Shown here piece after piece: positions 45,212-54,821 of a stretch of 64,000 nt of DNA (the stretch's first letter is position 1; each line of letters starts with the position of its first letter). A program made the position numbers and the translations under genes. Below the pieces are notes generated by a model. It was not told where the DNA came from, did not search any database, and saw only the letters and a list, made by a program, of their open reading frames with translations. The DNA is taken from assembly GCF_001550135.1 (NCBI RefSeq), contig NZ_LRUE01000013.1, positions 124,001 to 188,000 of the forward strand, read 5' to 3'. The DNA is from Pseudoalteromonas shioyasakiensis. GTDB taxonomy: Bacteria; Pseudomonadota; Gammaproteobacteria; Enterobacterales; Alteromonadaceae.

Positions 45212-46285
45212 TTATCTTTTTATTTTAAAGTCTAATTGCACCCGAGAAGTTGCAGCAATGGCTTGACCATTTTCAAACTTAGGCGCATAACGCCATTTTT
45301 TCATTGCTTTTACTGCTTCTCTTTCAAATGCAGTACCACCTTCAGAGTCAACCACAGTTATGTTGTCTACAAAGCCTGACGGGGTTACTTCAAATTCCAT
45401 CACGACAATGCCGTCTTCCATACGTTGTGCTTTTGACATTGGATATTTCGGCGGCACACGGTACAACGGCTCTTGTTCTTGGCTTTCTTTCCAAGGCACC
45501 ATTTTCGCAATCGCTAAGCAATGTTTGGTTGCTTCGTCGCTTTTACCTGTTTTTTCGTATAAGTGAACTAGCTTTGAATGGGCGTTTAATTCGGTTTGAT
45601 GATCAAAGTCTAGCTCTTGATCAAATACGCTAACTACGTGATTTAATCGCTCAATGGCGGTGCTGTATTTACGTTGGTTTTCTGCAAATGCGGCAACTAA
45701 AAAGTCTGCGCTAATACGATCGACAGCGTTATTTGGTAAGTTTTCTTGGTAGTACTTATCAGCTTCTTCAAGATATTCCTTTGCTGTGTAATAGCGCTCG
45801 CCACTGCCTTTATAAGCAAGGATACGAGCAGCGGTCATTTTTGCATCAGCAACAAGCTTGTCTGAGTTTTGTTTTTCAGCAATAGCAATGACATCATCAA
45901 GATACGTATCGGCGCGCTTAGCTGAGGAAGTTGATTCTGCCATGCCGATTAATGAATCATATACTTGTACACTTAGCTTGCCGTGGTTTTTTTCGAGTAT
46001 TTCGTAGGCTGTGCGATATAACTCAAAGCGTCGCTCTTGTTCGCTTTTATCTAGGCTGTTTGCATAGTTAATAGCAAGATTGGCGGTGTTGTCGGCGCTT
46101 TCACCATAAATTTCTTTGCCAAGCTCAAACGCTTTTTTGGCAAGCTCGCTACTGTCTTGCTTATTTTCTACAGCAGCGACATAAGCGCGGTAGGTGTCGT
46201 TAAATTCTTGGGTGGTCGTTTCATTGGCAATGCCTTGCTGACTAAATAGTAATGCAACACATAAGGCAAGTGAGCTCTTTTTCAT
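45212..46285 (-). CDS. Exported helical-repeat protein with TonB C-terminal domain
   Basis: 357 residues, signal peptide 1-20 (QQGIA/NE). Residues about 25-260 are helical with TPR-like periodicity (ELAKKAFELGKEIYGESADNTANLAINYANSL, read in pieces). Residues about 272-357 are TonB_C: YRVPPKYPMSKAQRMEDGIVV, GTAFEREAVKAMKKWRYAPKF, VQLDFKIKR. It lacks the proline spacer. A perfect Fur box lies 48 bases before the start, so iron-repressed expression is expected and a partner role in iron or haem uptake is likely. Confidence 0.82.
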   Translation of the reverse strand: MKKSSLALCVALLFSQQGIANETTTQEFNDTYRAYVAAVENKQDSSELAKKAFELGKEIYGESADNTANLAINYANSLDKSEQERRFELYRTAYEILEKNHGKLSVQVYDSLIGMAESTSSAKRADTYLDDVIAIAEKQNSDKLVADAKMTAARILAYKGSGERYYTAKEYLEEADKYYQENLPNNAVDRISADFLVAAFAENQRKYSTAIERLNHVVSVFDQELDFDHQTELNAHSKLVHLYEKTGKSDEATKHCLAIAKMVPWKESQEQEPLYRVPPKYPMSKAQRMEDGIVVMEFEVTPSGFVDNITVVDSEGGTAFEREAVKAMKKWRYAPKFENGQAIAATSRVQLDFKIKR

Positions 46286-46332
46286 AATATTCCTTATTAT
46301 TTTGCCCAGATAAGAGGGGATTAATACTTGTT

Positions 46333-46351
46333 GATGATAATCATTATCATC
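46333..46351. promoter_or_regulatory. Fur box
   Basis: GATGATAATCATTATCATC, a 19-base perfect palindrome matching the Fur consensus core GATAATnATTATC, 48 bases upstream of the TonB-C/TPR gene. Confidence 0.88.
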
Positions 46352-46445
46352 ATGAGGTACAAGGTATCTAGTAATTTTTAATGTATCATTGTTTTTAATT
46401 TAAGCAAAAACAGTGATTAAGCTTAACCGGTCGCAGGTATTTATG

Positions 46446-46473
46446 AAAAAGCGCTCACATTGAGCGCTTTATT
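46446..46473. terminator. Terminator of the NTF2-LLM-NTF2 operon
   Basis: AAAGCGCTCA CAT TGAGCGCTTT. On the minus strand it is followed by a T-run; it abuts the stop of the last gene. Confidence 0.75.
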
Positions 46474-46474
46474 G

Positions 46475-47407
46475 TTAGATTATAAACTCGGGCAAATTCT
46501 GTTCATCAAACCAACCCGATATGTAATGCGACTCGTAAAGTCGCCAACAGTTATCTGACTCTAATCTTGCTGCTAACTGATAGTGAGCTGCATAAATTTT
46601 TTGATTGTTATCATTCACGGGTTTTTCGGGAATGATGCGGGCAATGATAAATCGAGCTGCTTTTTTATCTTGGCTAATCTCCATTTTGACCAACTCTGCA
46701 AAGTGCTGCCAAAATGGCGCAAGCAGTCTAAAGTTTTTTAAACTCCCTATAACACTTTCTCTACCAGATAAATCACCTAAAGGAGGAAAGCTTCCATGTA
46801 TATCTTGGCTGTAGCAATCAATAAGTAAATTAATATCACAATTATCAACAGCAAATGCATACTTGTTATAGAGATCAATGAGAGCTTGCTTTGGCTCAGA
46901 GGCTTTAAACTTACGAATTAATGCCCATGGAGAGTGTAATTCACTCACAATTGTTGGTTCGCCATCAACTAGCTGCCAGCCCTGAACTCCAGGAAGCATG
47001 TTCCAGTTAGGAAGCAAGGATTGTTGTCCTTTATTCCAGTTAACCTGAAATTTAATGTGGTTAATAAGCCATTGCAGGTTTTCATGAACGAAATGAAAAA
47101 TAAACGTACAACCACATAAAAAGCGTTTTTGCCCATGACTTACATCTACATAAGCGTAGCTGCTTGCTGCGGCAAAATCCTTTTTGTGTGCAGTAAACGT
47201 ATTTGTAAATTCAGCACTCGTTGCATAGTTTTTGAAATCTTCACTTAAGGTTGTTGATACATGCTTTTGCCTATTTACAGAACCATGATGCTGGCTTTTG
47301 AAAATAATATCAGAGCTAAACAGCTTTGCTAACGAGTGCTTATCCGAGCGTAACCAGCTATCTTTAAACTGAGTTATTAAGTTTTCGAGCTGTTCTTGAG
47401 TACTCAT
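46475..47407 (-). CDS. Tandem NTF2-like (SnoaL-type) protein
   Basis: 310 residues with two NTF2/SnoaL-like modules: the first from about 5-140 (LITQFKDSWLRSDKHSLAKLFSSDIIFKS), the second about 175-305 (LIDLYNKYAFAVDNCDINLLIDCYSQDIHGSFPPLGDLSGRESVI), each with the initial long helix, a D-x-x-x-L-x-x-L/C-F/Y segment and a sheet. These folds act as isomerases, dehydratases or binding proteins for small hydrophobic molecules. Its start overlaps the luciferase-like gene stop by 4 bases. Confidence 0.72.
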   Translation of the reverse strand: MSTQEQLENLITQFKDSWLRSDKHSLAKLFSSDIIFKSQHHGSVNRQKHVSTTLSEDFKNYATSAEFTNTFTAHKKDFAAASSYAYVDVSHGQKRFLCGCTFIFHFVHENLQWLINHIKFQVNWNKGQQSLLPNWNMLPGVQGWQLVDGEPTIVSELHSPWALIRKFKASEPKQALIDLYNKYAFAVDNCDINLLIDCYSQDIHGSFPPLGDLSGRESVIGSLKNFRLLAPFWQHFAELVKMEISQDKKAARFIIARIIPEKPVNDNNQKIYAAHYQLAARLESDNCWRLYESHYISGWFDEQNLPEFII

Positions 47408-48366
47408 ACAGCAGGCTCTCTTTGCTCTTTTTCAAGAGCAGGAATAACAAAGTTACCCAATTCATCAATTACATCTTGGGCAGCCCTTCGAGAAGGTTTT
47501 AAGTTTAGCGCAATGTGTTTTACGCCAAGCTCTCTGTGTTTTAACAGTCGCTCAATAAGGGCATTTCGACCAATTCGTACAACGTTATAAAAACGCTGGT
47601 ACGGGGCGTCTGGGTTTTTATCTAAATCAAAAAATGTCGCATAGCCGTAATGTGGGCTTGTGTTGCTATTGCTTGCAATTGATAGGTTGTTAATGATTTC
47701 ACTGATGGCTTGTTCATTATCAACAGCCCAAATCCAAGCATTAACATTATTAGCCAACCACTCAAATGATTGCCTAGAACGACCAACGGCCATAACGGGT
47801 ATTTGCTGGTTTACTGGTTTTGGATAAAGGTCAAGTGAACCATCAAGCTCGCCGTAATGTTGGCTAAGGTGTTTAGGAAAACTTTGTTGGTGTAATGTTT
47901 TGATAATTTCAACTGACTCTCTGTAGCGCTCAGCACGCGCGTTAAAATCGACACCAAAAGCCGGGTATTCAACTGGCCTATCTCCGGTTGAAACTCCTAA
48001 CACAAAACGACCATTACTTAGATGATCAACTGAGGCTGCTTGTTTGGCAACCATGATAGGATCGCGTAATGGTAAAACTGCCCCTGCGGTGCCTAAAGTA
48101 ATTGTATTTGTATGTGCAGCAATGAAACCTGCGTAAGTGAATGGATCAAGCATCTGCGCAGCATCACCAAAATTAGGATCATAAAAAGGCACATCCCTAA
48201 ACCAAATACTGGCAATACCTGCTTGTTCAGCCTGCTTAGCCGTTGCTATATCAGCATTAAGGGTAGGGAAAGGGCTGCTAGGGTAAGCTTCAAGGGGAGT
48301 GAGCAACCCCAGCGTTAATTTGTTGTCGGCAAATACATTTGTAAAGCTAGTTGGTAGATTATTCAT
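47404..48366 (-). CDS. Luciferase-like (LLM class) flavin-dependent oxidoreductase
   Basis: 320 residues from ATG 48366, chosen over an upstream frame start at 48447 because GGGAGAG precedes it and it follows the previous stop directly. TIM-barrel marks: LTLGLLTPLE, AEQAGIASIWFRDVPFYDPNFGD (in pieces), TITLGTAGAVLPLRDPIMVAKQAASVDHLSNGRFVLGVSTG (in pieces) and PVMAVGRSRQSFEW. FMN- or F420-type monooxygenases share these. Middle gene of a three-gene unit with NTF2-like partners. Confidence 0.87.
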   Translation of the reverse strand: MNNLPTSFTNVFADNKLTLGLLTPLEAYPSSPFPTLNADIATAKQAEQAGIASIWFRDVPFYDPNFGDAAQMLDPFTYAGFIAAHTNTITLGTAGAVLPLRDPIMVAKQAASVDHLSNGRFVLGVSTGDRPVEYPAFGVDFNARAERYRESVEIIKTLHQQSFPKHLSQHYGELDGSLDLYPKPVNQQIPVMAVGRSRQSFEWLANNVNAWIWAVDNEQAISEIINNLSIASNSNTSPHYGYATFFDLDKNPDAPYQRFYNVVRIGRNALIERLLKHRELGVKHIALNLKPSRRAAQDVIDELGNFVIPALEKEQREPAV

Positions 48367-48367
48367 G

Positions 48368-48823
48368 TTACTGCTCTCCCGAATTCGCCGGCCAGACAAC
48401 ATCAAGTTTAGAGTGGCTAATGCGCCATTGACCGTCGATTTTTTCATAGCGATCTAAGTATCGGCCCACTAATAAAAGCGGAGATTCGCTTTGCTCCCTA
48501 CTTGTAACAAAGTCAATTAGGTAGCACTCACCCTGTGCTGTCGTTTTATCTGTTAGCACTATTTGATGGTTCATCACTGCATGAACAAAAGGGAAGTGCT
48601 TTCTATTGTGGGTATCGAATTCATCATAAGCATTTTTTAATCCTTGCTTTATCTGTTCAATTCCATTCATTTCTCCCACTGTTACTTCGACTCGTGCGTC
48701 GCTAGTAAATACTTCTTCCATTTTATGAATTTGACCAGAGTCTAAAAGCTGACTGTAGTTTAAGCGAAGAGTTCGGATCTCTTCTTTTTCGAGTAAATCG
48801 AGAAGTTTGCGTTCGCTCATCAT
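48368..48823 (-). CDS. NTF2-like (SnoaL_4-type) protein
   Basis: 151 residues. Start at the first of two adjacent ATGs (either is possible). Sequence LLDLLEKEEIRTLRLNYSQLLDSG, VFTSDARVEVT, HFPFVHAVMNHQIVLTD, GRYLDRYEKIDGQWRISHSKLDV (in pieces) is typical for SnoaL_4 proteins such as ring-hydroxylation or dehydratase partners. First gene of the minus-strand operon, 97 bases from the divergent LysR gene. Confidence 0.8.
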   Translation of the reverse strand: MMSERKLLDLLEKEEIRTLRLNYSQLLDSGQIHKMEEVFTSDARVEVTVGEMNGIEQIKQGLKNAYDEFDTHNRKHFPFVHAVMNHQIVLTDKTTAQGECYLIDFVTSREQSESPLLLVGRYLDRYEKIDGQWRISHSKLDVVWPANSGEQ

Positions 48824-48920
48824 GTTTCTCTATTGCTGAATAAGTGAACACTATTTTATTGTCTTCTTTTTAAATGATAACCTAGCTAATATTCCATTTA
48901 TTCTGTCCTGAGATTCCATA

Positions 48921-49850
48921 ATGAAACCAGAAGATAGCCCTTTCTTTGGTATTCGAGAGTTTGTTGAAACACTACGCATGGGTACATTCACAGCAGCTGG
49001 TAATCGGTTAGGTTTAACAGGCTCCGCTGTTGGTAAAACTGTTACTAGGCTTGAAAGTAAGTTAGGTACAAAGCTACTGCATCGAACAACGCGTAAAATT
49101 ATGGCAACCCCAGAAGGGCAGCATTATTTTGAAGGCTGGGTAAAAATACTGGTTGAAATAGATAGCCTAGAGCAAGCGGTCACTGCCGGTAGCCATAATG
49201 TTTCAGGGCAAGTAAAGCTTCACTTACCTGCGGCATTCGGCCGTAAGTATGTAATGCCAATACTATCTAAATTAGCAAACAAGTATCCTAAACTAGAGCT
49301 TGCGGTTCACTTTAGTGAAAGTCGTATCAATTTAATAAATGAAAATGTTGATTTGGTGGTACGTATCGGCACATTAGAAGATGATGCTGATCTGGTAGCA
49401 AAATTGTTGGGTTATCAAAAATTAACAGTGTGTGGTAGTCAAGATTATTTTGACCAACATGGTGTGCCAGACACTCCTGCGGATTTGCTCACTCATGATT
49501 GTATTATTGGCAGTAAGCGCTCTTCGCAGCCAACATGGTTGTTCAAAGATAGTAAAAAGCAGTCATTTAACCAGCTAATCAATGCCAGATATATGCTCAG
49601 TGATGGAGATGCAATGCTAGATGCCGCACTTAATGGTTTAGGTGTTGCACAATTACCTACTTGGCTTATTCAAGAGCAGCTAGATAGTAATAGACTAACT
49701 AGTGTTTTAGATACCTTTTCAGGTGCGGTTATGCCAATCAATGTTGTTTGGCCACGCTCAAGATATTTAAAGCTTAGTCAAAGGGTTATAATTGATGAAT
49801 TAGCAGAGCAGTTTAAGCTTCAAGCATCACTATTTGGTTATTCTTCATAA
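48921..49850 (+). CDS. LysR-type transcriptional regulator
   Basis: 309 residues. N-terminal winged helix: FVETLRMGTFTAAGNRLGLTGSAVGKTVTRLESKLGTKLLHRTTRKI (in pieces). C-terminal effector domain with VKLHLPAAFGRKYVMPIL and DLVVRIGTLEDDADLVAKLLG. It resembles the CrgA/AaeR subgroup. Divergent from the NTF2-LLM-NTF2 operon, which it probably controls; the 97-base gap holds both promoters. Confidence 0.9.
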   Translation: MKPEDSPFFGIREFVETLRMGTFTAAGNRLGLTGSAVGKTVTRLESKLGTKLLHRTTRKIMATPEGQHYFEGWVKILVEIDSLEQAVTAGSHNVSGQVKLHLPAAFGRKYVMPILSKLANKYPKLELAVHFSESRINLINENVDLVVRIGTLEDDADLVAKLLGYQKLTVCGSQDYFDQHGVPDTPADLLTHDCIIGSKRSSQPTWLFKDSKKQSFNQLINARYMLSDGDAMLDAALNGLGVAQLPTWLIQEQLDSNRLTSVLDTFSGAVMPINVVWPRSRYLKLSQRVIIDELAEQFKLQASLFGYSS

Positions 49851-50245
49851 TTGTTTTATCTAGCCCTTTTAGTACGTTATTAATCAGCGCTGAGACACAT
49901 CATAACACTGTTATTTTTATTATTTTGATAGGTGGTTGATAAAGGCTTAGCGGTTTATTGAGATTAAACTAATCTATTTTTTCGAATATCTGCAAAGGTT
50001 TATTTATTAATTTATTTTATTTCAAAGGCCTAACTCTAAAAAGTAGAGCTTTTAAGGTGTTTTTTTAGCGCCACTAAAGCGAGGCGCAAAGCTCGTATCT
50101 TGGGGTGGTTTGAGTGTATAATACTTGAATTGCTGGTAACTGCCTCAATATTAGTTATCACTCGTCGTATGTTGCATCCTTACAACCTTCAAGCTGTTGT
50201 AATCACATTTGCAGTATCGCATTTATTTTTTAATTTGGATTTGTC
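49851..50245. other. Intergenic region upstream of ribA
   Basis: 395 AT-rich bases. Weak hairpin CTCTA AAAAG TAGAG + CTTTT (50034-50053), perhaps the LysR-gene terminator; a TATAAT hexamer at 50117-50122 that could be the ribA -10 element, giving a ~120-base leader. No FMN-riboswitch core is seen. Confidence 0.35.
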
Positions 50246-50872
50246 GTGGCGCAAGTAAGAGCAAGAGTCCAGCTGAATGTTGGCAAAAACAGTGATATCC
50301 CTGCAGAAATCGTATCTTTCAGTGGCTTAAATGATGGCCAAGAACATGTTGCTTTAGTGTTTAATCAAGCTGACACAGAGCAAGATGTCCCTTTAATTCG
50401 TATGCATTCAGAGTGTTTAACGGGCGATGTATTCCATTCATCACGTTGTGATTGTGGTGAGCAATTAAATGAGTGTATCGAGATGATGCACCAACAAGGC
50501 GGTATTTTACTGTATTTACGCCAAGAGGGGCGTGGCATTGGTTTATACAATAAAATTGATGCTTACGTACTACAGTCGCAAGGTATGAATACGTACGAAG
50601 CGAATAACCACTTGGGTTTTGCTGATGATTTACGTGATTTTTCAGACGCGGTATTAATGCTTGAAGCACTCAATCAAAAGCACGTTAAGTTAATGACTAA
50701 CAACCCAAATAAGCTTAAAGCACTGCGTGATGCAGGTATTGAAGTTGATTCAGTGGTTGGCACTCATGCGCACATTAAAGCGGGTGTGGTAGGTAACCAA
50801 GCTTACCTCGAAACGAAAATCAAACATGGCTCGCACATGCTTGATATTAAAAAAATTAAAAAGCCTGAGTAA
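50246..50872 (+). CDS. ribA: GTP cyclohydrolase II
   Basis: First step of riboflavin synthesis from GTP. GTG start. Zinc cysteines in [21 protein letters not shown], followed by [30 protein letters not shown] and LMTNNPNK. 208 residues, family length about 196-210. Stand-alone, not fused to RibB. Confidence 0.94.
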   Translation: MAQVRARVQLNVGKNSDIPAEIVSFSGLNDGQEHVALVFNQADTEQDVPLIRMHSECLTGDVFHSSRCDCGEQLNECIEMMHQQGGILLYLRQEGRGIGLYNKIDAYVLQSQGMNTYEANNHLGFADDLRDFSDAVLMLEALNQKHVKLMTNNPNKLKALRDAGIEVDSVVGTHAHIKAGVVGNQAYLETKIKHGSHMLDIKKIKKPE

Positions 50873-50950
50873 ATTTCACTACAGGTGACTATAAACAAGT
50901 AGCGCACCCAGTTATACTCGGTGCGTTTTGTCGTTATTGAATGAGAAACT

Positions 50951-51745
50951 ATGTCGATCGAAGTACGTATTTTTAAAGCTGATGCAGGCGTTAAATGGTT
51001 TAAAGCTGGATGGGAAATCTTTAAGCTGCAACCTTTGACTTTTATTTTAATGCATCTGCTAATCGTGATAATTAGCTTTTTGGCATTGCTGCTACCTTTA
51101 CTGCAAGTTGTTGGTGCATTTGTAACCCCGTTTTTGATGGCAGGTTTTTATCAAGCTGTGTTAACTAAGCAGCAAGGCGGGACTATCAGCCAAGCTGATA
51201 TTTTTAAGCCATTTAGTAATAAAGGAAACCGTATAGGTTTAGTGCGCGTCGCCGTGTATCAGATGGCGGCAGGTATTTTATTAGCCTTACTGTCTAATTT
51301 CATTTTTGCAGATGCCTACGCAGTTATTTCGAGTCAGACTTTCGATCCACAAAACCAATCACATATTGCAGATTTATTGGCAACCATTTCAATGGGGCAA
51401 GTTGCGGTATTCTTAGTGGCGATCTGTGTGTATTTAACCGCTTTTGCCTATGCAGTGCCTTTGGTTTATTTTCAAAAGCAAAGCAATATGTTTCAGGTTT
51501 TAAAAACCTCATTCATGGTGTTTTACCATAATATGGCGCCATTGAGTGTTTATGGCCTAATTTGCGCTGTTTTAATGGTGATCTGTATTCCTTTATCGTT
51601 TATTCCTCTATTGGTTTTAATGCCAATTTGTTACATTAGCTTCTTCGTGTCTTTTCAGGCTATTTTTATGCCGGTTGTGCCAAAAGGTGATGGCCAAACA
51701 AAAGCACCTGAAGCGCCGTCACAATCAGGACGCTTTGACGCGTAA
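50951..51745 (+). CDS. BPSS1780-like multi-pass membrane protein
   Basis: 264 residues, with about five to six membrane helices (LTFILMHLLIVIISFLALLL, MAAGILLALLSNFIF, VAVFLVAICVYLTAFAYAV, VYGLICAVLMVICIPLSFIPLLVLMPICYI in pieces) and an initial amphipathic GVKWFKAGWEIFK. Family of unknown role. The last base of its stop is the first of the recX ATG (TAATG), so translation is coupled. Confidence 0.8.
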   Translation: MSIEVRIFKADAGVKWFKAGWEIFKLQPLTFILMHLLIVIISFLALLLPLLQVVGAFVTPFLMAGFYQAVLTKQQGGTISQADIFKPFSNKGNRIGLVRVAVYQMAAGILLALLSNFIFADAYAVISSQTFDPQNQSHIADLLATISMGQVAVFLVAICVYLTAFAYAVPLVYFQKQSNMFQVLKTSFMVFYHNMAPLSVYGLICAVLMVICIPLSFIPLLVLMPICYISFFVSFQAIFMPVVPKGDGQTKAPEAPSQSGRFDA

Positions 51746-52197
51746 TGGATGATAAAGAACAAAAGTTAAAAAATTACGTACTTTGGTTATTGTCTCGACA
51801 AGATTATTCGCGTCGGGATTTAACGCGAAAGTTACAGCAAAAAGAGGCGACGCCCGAGTTCACAGAGCGCTTGTTAGATTGGTGTGAATCACACAATTTT
51901 ATTAACGAACAGCGCTATTGCGAAGGGTTTGTACGCCGCCATTTAGCTAAGTATCATGGTGTAAAACGCATTCAGAGCGAAGCAATGGCAAAAGGGATAG
52001 ACCGAGCACTATTAGATAAAACGCTCGAGGAGTTTGAAGTCGATTGGTTCGAACTCGCAAAGGACGCATATTTAAAGAAGTTTTCAAATTCAGGTAAAGA
52101 ACTCGACCAGAAAGAAAGAGCGAAACGTGTACGCTACTTGATGTATCGAGGCTTTAATTACGAACAAATTGATTTTGCAATGCAAGCACAGCAATAA
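51745..52197 (+). CDS. recX: Regulatory protein RecX
   Basis: 150-residue helical modulator of RecA. Marks: VLWLLSRQDYSRRDLTRKLQQK, LDWCESHNFINEQRYCEGFVRRHLAKYHGVKRIQSEAMAKGI (in pieces), and RVRYLMYRGFNYEQIDFAM. Usually follows recA; here recA is absent and recX is coupled to a membrane protein gene. alaS follows after 17 bases as in E. coli. Confidence 0.88.
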   Translation: MDDKEQKLKNYVLWLLSRQDYSRRDLTRKLQQKEATPEFTERLLDWCESHNFINEQRYCEGFVRRHLAKYHGVKRIQSEAMAKGIDRALLDKTLEEFEVDWFELAKDAYLKKFSNSGKELDQKERAKRVRYLMYRGFNYEQIDFAMQAQQ

Positions 52198-52214
52198 ACG
52201 GGTGAGATTTTCAC

Positions 52215-54815
52215 ATGCAGCATATGACTACCGCACAGATCAGGCAACAGTTCTTAGACTTTTTTGCCTCTAAACAACACCAAATTGTTCCTTCAAGCTC
52301 GCTGATCCCGGGTAACGATGCCACGTTATTATTCAATAACGCTGGTATGGTGCAATTTAAAGATGTATTTTTAGGTGCGGAAAGCCGCCCTTATTCACGT
52401 GCAACCAGCTCACAACGTTGTGTACGCGCCGGTGGTAAACATAACGACCTTGAAAACGTAGGTTACACTGCACGTCACCATACATTCTTCGAAATGTTAG
52501 GTAACTTCAGCTTTGGTGATTACTTCAAGCAAGACGCAATCAAGTTTGCTTGGGAGTTTTTAACTGATGTTGTAAAACTACCTCAAGAAAAGCTACTTGT
52601 TACCATTTATCACGATGATGAAGAAGCCTTCAACATTTGGCACAAAGAAGTGGGTCTAAGTGAAGACCGTATTATTCGCATTGCAACCAGCGATAACTTC
52701 TGGTCAATGGGTGATACAGGTCCTTGTGGTCCATGTTCTGAAATCTTTTACGATCACGGTGAAGAAATTTGGGGTGGTCCTCCAGGTTCTCCTGAAGAAG
52801 ACGGTGACCGTTTCATCGAGATCTGGAACCTAGTATTTATGCAGTATAACCGCCATGCCGACGGTACAATGGAGCCGCTTCCTAAGCAGTCTGTTGATAC
52901 AGGTATGGGTCTTGAGCGTATCTCTGCAATTTTACAAGGCGTGCACTCAAACTACGAAATCGATTTATTCCAAGCTCTAATTGCAGCAGCGGCTAAAGTA
53001 ACAAACGCACAAGATTTAGACGATAAATCGTTACGCGTTGTGGCTGACCACATTCGTTCGTGTGCGTTCTTAGTATCTGACGGCGTTATGCCATCAAACG
53101 AAGGCCGTGGTTATGTACTACGTCGTATTATTCGTCGTGCCGTTCGTCATGGTAATAAGCTAGGCGCGAAAGGTGCATTCTTCTACAAGCTAGTTGCTGC
53201 ACTAATTGAGCAAATGGGTCAAGCGTACCCAGAGCTTGCTAAACAACAAGAAATTATCGAAAAAGTACTGCGTATCGAAGAAGAGCAGTTTGGTAAAACA
53301 CTTGAGCGTGGTCTGGCTATTTTAGAAGAAAGCCTAACTGACATCGAAGGTGATGTGATCCCAGGTGACTTAGTATTCAAACTTTACGACACTTACGGTT
53401 TCCCAGCTGATTTAACGGCTGACGTTGCGCGCGAGCGTTTCATGACGATTGATGAGCACGGCTTCCAAGAGTGTATGGCTGTTCAGCGTAAGCAAGCACA
53501 GCAAGCAGGTAAGTTTGGTGCTGATTACAACCAACAACTTAAGTCTGAAAAACACACAGACTTTAAAGGTTACGATGCAGAACATTACACAGGTACTGTG
53601 GTTGAACTTTTCTCTGAAGGTCAATCGGTTTCAGTACTTGAAGATGGTCAAGAAGGTATCGCAATCTTAGACCGCACACCGTTTTATGCTGAATCAGGTG
53701 GTCAGGTTGGTGACACAGGTGTGTTAAAAGTTGCTGGCGGTGAGTTTGTAGTGACTAACACCACGAAACTTGGTAATGCATTTGCACACCATGGTCGTGT
53801 ACAAGGCCGTATTGGTACAAACGATAAAGCAGAGGCAACAATTGATGCAGCTCGTCGCGATAGCATCAAGAAAAACCACACTGCAACACACATTTTACAT
53901 GAAACGTTACGTCAAATTTTAGGTGAGCACGTAAATCAAAAAGGTTCACTTGTTGACCCTGAGCGTTTACGTTTTGACTTCTCTCACTTTGAAGCGGTAA
54001 CAAAAGACGAATTACGCCAAATCGAGCGCGCAGTAAACGATGAAATCCGTCGTAACTTTGCTCTTGAAACTGAGCTAATGGCTATCGAAGATGCTAAAGC
54101 AAAAGGTGCAATGGCATTATTCGGTGAAAAATACGACGACGAAGTTCGCGTAGTAACCATTGGTGACTACTCAATCGAGCTATGTGGTGGTACTCACGTT
54201 AAGCGTGCAGGTGATATCGGTTTATTTAAAATCGTATCAGAAAGCGGTATCGCAGCCGGTATCCGCCGTATTGAAGCGGTAACAGGTGCTGAAGCGGTTG
54301 CTTATGTAAGTGAGCAAGAGCAACAACTAAACGATGTTGCAGCACTAGTTAAAGGTGATAGCAGCACAGTACTTGAAAAAGTAACGGCGTTACTTGAGAA
54401 ATCAAAAGGCCTTGAGAAGCAAATTGCACAGCTTAACGACAAGCTAGCAAGTGCGGCTGGTGCATCGTTACTTGACTCTGTTGTTGAAGTGAACGGTATT
54501 AAACTACTGGTTGCTGATGTTGCAGGTACTGAGTCTAAAGCACTACGTGGCATGGTTGATGACCTGAAAACGAAGATTGGCTCAGGTGTTATTGCCCTTG
54601 GCGTAGCTAATGGCGATAAAGTAAGCCTAATTGCAGGTGTAACTAAAGACCTAACAGGTAAAGTGAAAGCCGGTGAGCTTGTAAATCACATGGCTGCACA
54701 AGTAGGCGGTAAGGGCGGTGGTCGTCCTGATATGGCACAAGCTGGTGGTACTCAGCCAGAGAACCTAGCTGCAGCCTTAGAAAGTGTAACTGGTTGGTTA
54801 TCTGAGCGTTCTTAA
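52215..54815 (+). CDS. alaS: Alanyl-tRNA synthetase
   Basis: 866 residues. Start ATG 52215 is placed by GGTGAG; ATG 52224 is an alternative. Class II core ([51 protein letters not shown]), editing domain [11 protein letters not shown] and CGGTHVKR zinc sites, and the C-terminal C-Ala domain ([15 protein letters not shown]). Confidence 0.97.
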   Translation: MQHMTTAQIRQQFLDFFASKQHQIVPSSSLIPGNDATLLFNNAGMVQFKDVFLGAESRPYSRATSSQRCVRAGGKHNDLENVGYTARHHTFFEMLGNFSFGDYFKQDAIKFAWEFLTDVVKLPQEKLLVTIYHDDEEAFNIWHKEVGLSEDRIIRIATSDNFWSMGDTGPCGPCSEIFYDHGEEIWGGPPGSPEEDGDRFIEIWNLVFMQYNRHADGTMEPLPKQSVDTGMGLERISAILQGVHSNYEIDLFQALIAAAAKVTNAQDLDDKSLRVVADHIRSCAFLVSDGVMPSNEGRGYVLRRIIRRAVRHGNKLGAKGAFFYKLVAALIEQMGQAYPELAKQQEIIEKVLRIEEEQFGKTLERGLAILEESLTDIEGDVIPGDLVFKLYDTYGFPADLTADVARERFMTIDEHGFQECMAVQRKQAQQAGKFGADYNQQLKSEKHTDFKGYDAEHYTGTVVELFSEGQSVSVLEDGQEGIAILDRTPFYAESGGQVGDTGVLKVAGGEFVVTNTTKLGNAFAHHGRVQGRIGTNDKAEATIDAARRDSIKKNHTATHILHETLRQILGEHVNQKGSLVDPERLRFDFSHFEAVTKDELRQIERAVNDEIRRNFALETELMAIEDAKAKGAMALFGEKYDDEVRVVTIGDYSIELCGGTHVKRAGDIGLFKIVSESGIAAGIRRIEAVTGAEAVAYVSEQEQQLNDVAALVKGDSSTVLEKVTALLEKSKGLEKQIAQLNDKLASAAGASLLDSVVEVNGIKLLVADVAGTESKALRGMVDDLKTKIGSGVIALGVANGDKVSLIAGVTKDLTGKVKAGELVNHMAAQVGGKGGGRPDMAQAGGTQPENLAAALESVTGWLSERS

Positions 54816-54821
54816 CTACTA

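Noticed and set aside
46333..46351. Fur box as control of the NTF2-LLM-NTF2 operon
   Set aside because: That operon ends at 46475 and is transcribed leftward from 48.8 kb; the box is at its 3' side and belongs to the TonB-C/TPR gene.
49851..50245. FMN riboswitch before ribA
   Set aside because: None of the conserved FMN-element segments could be found in the leader.
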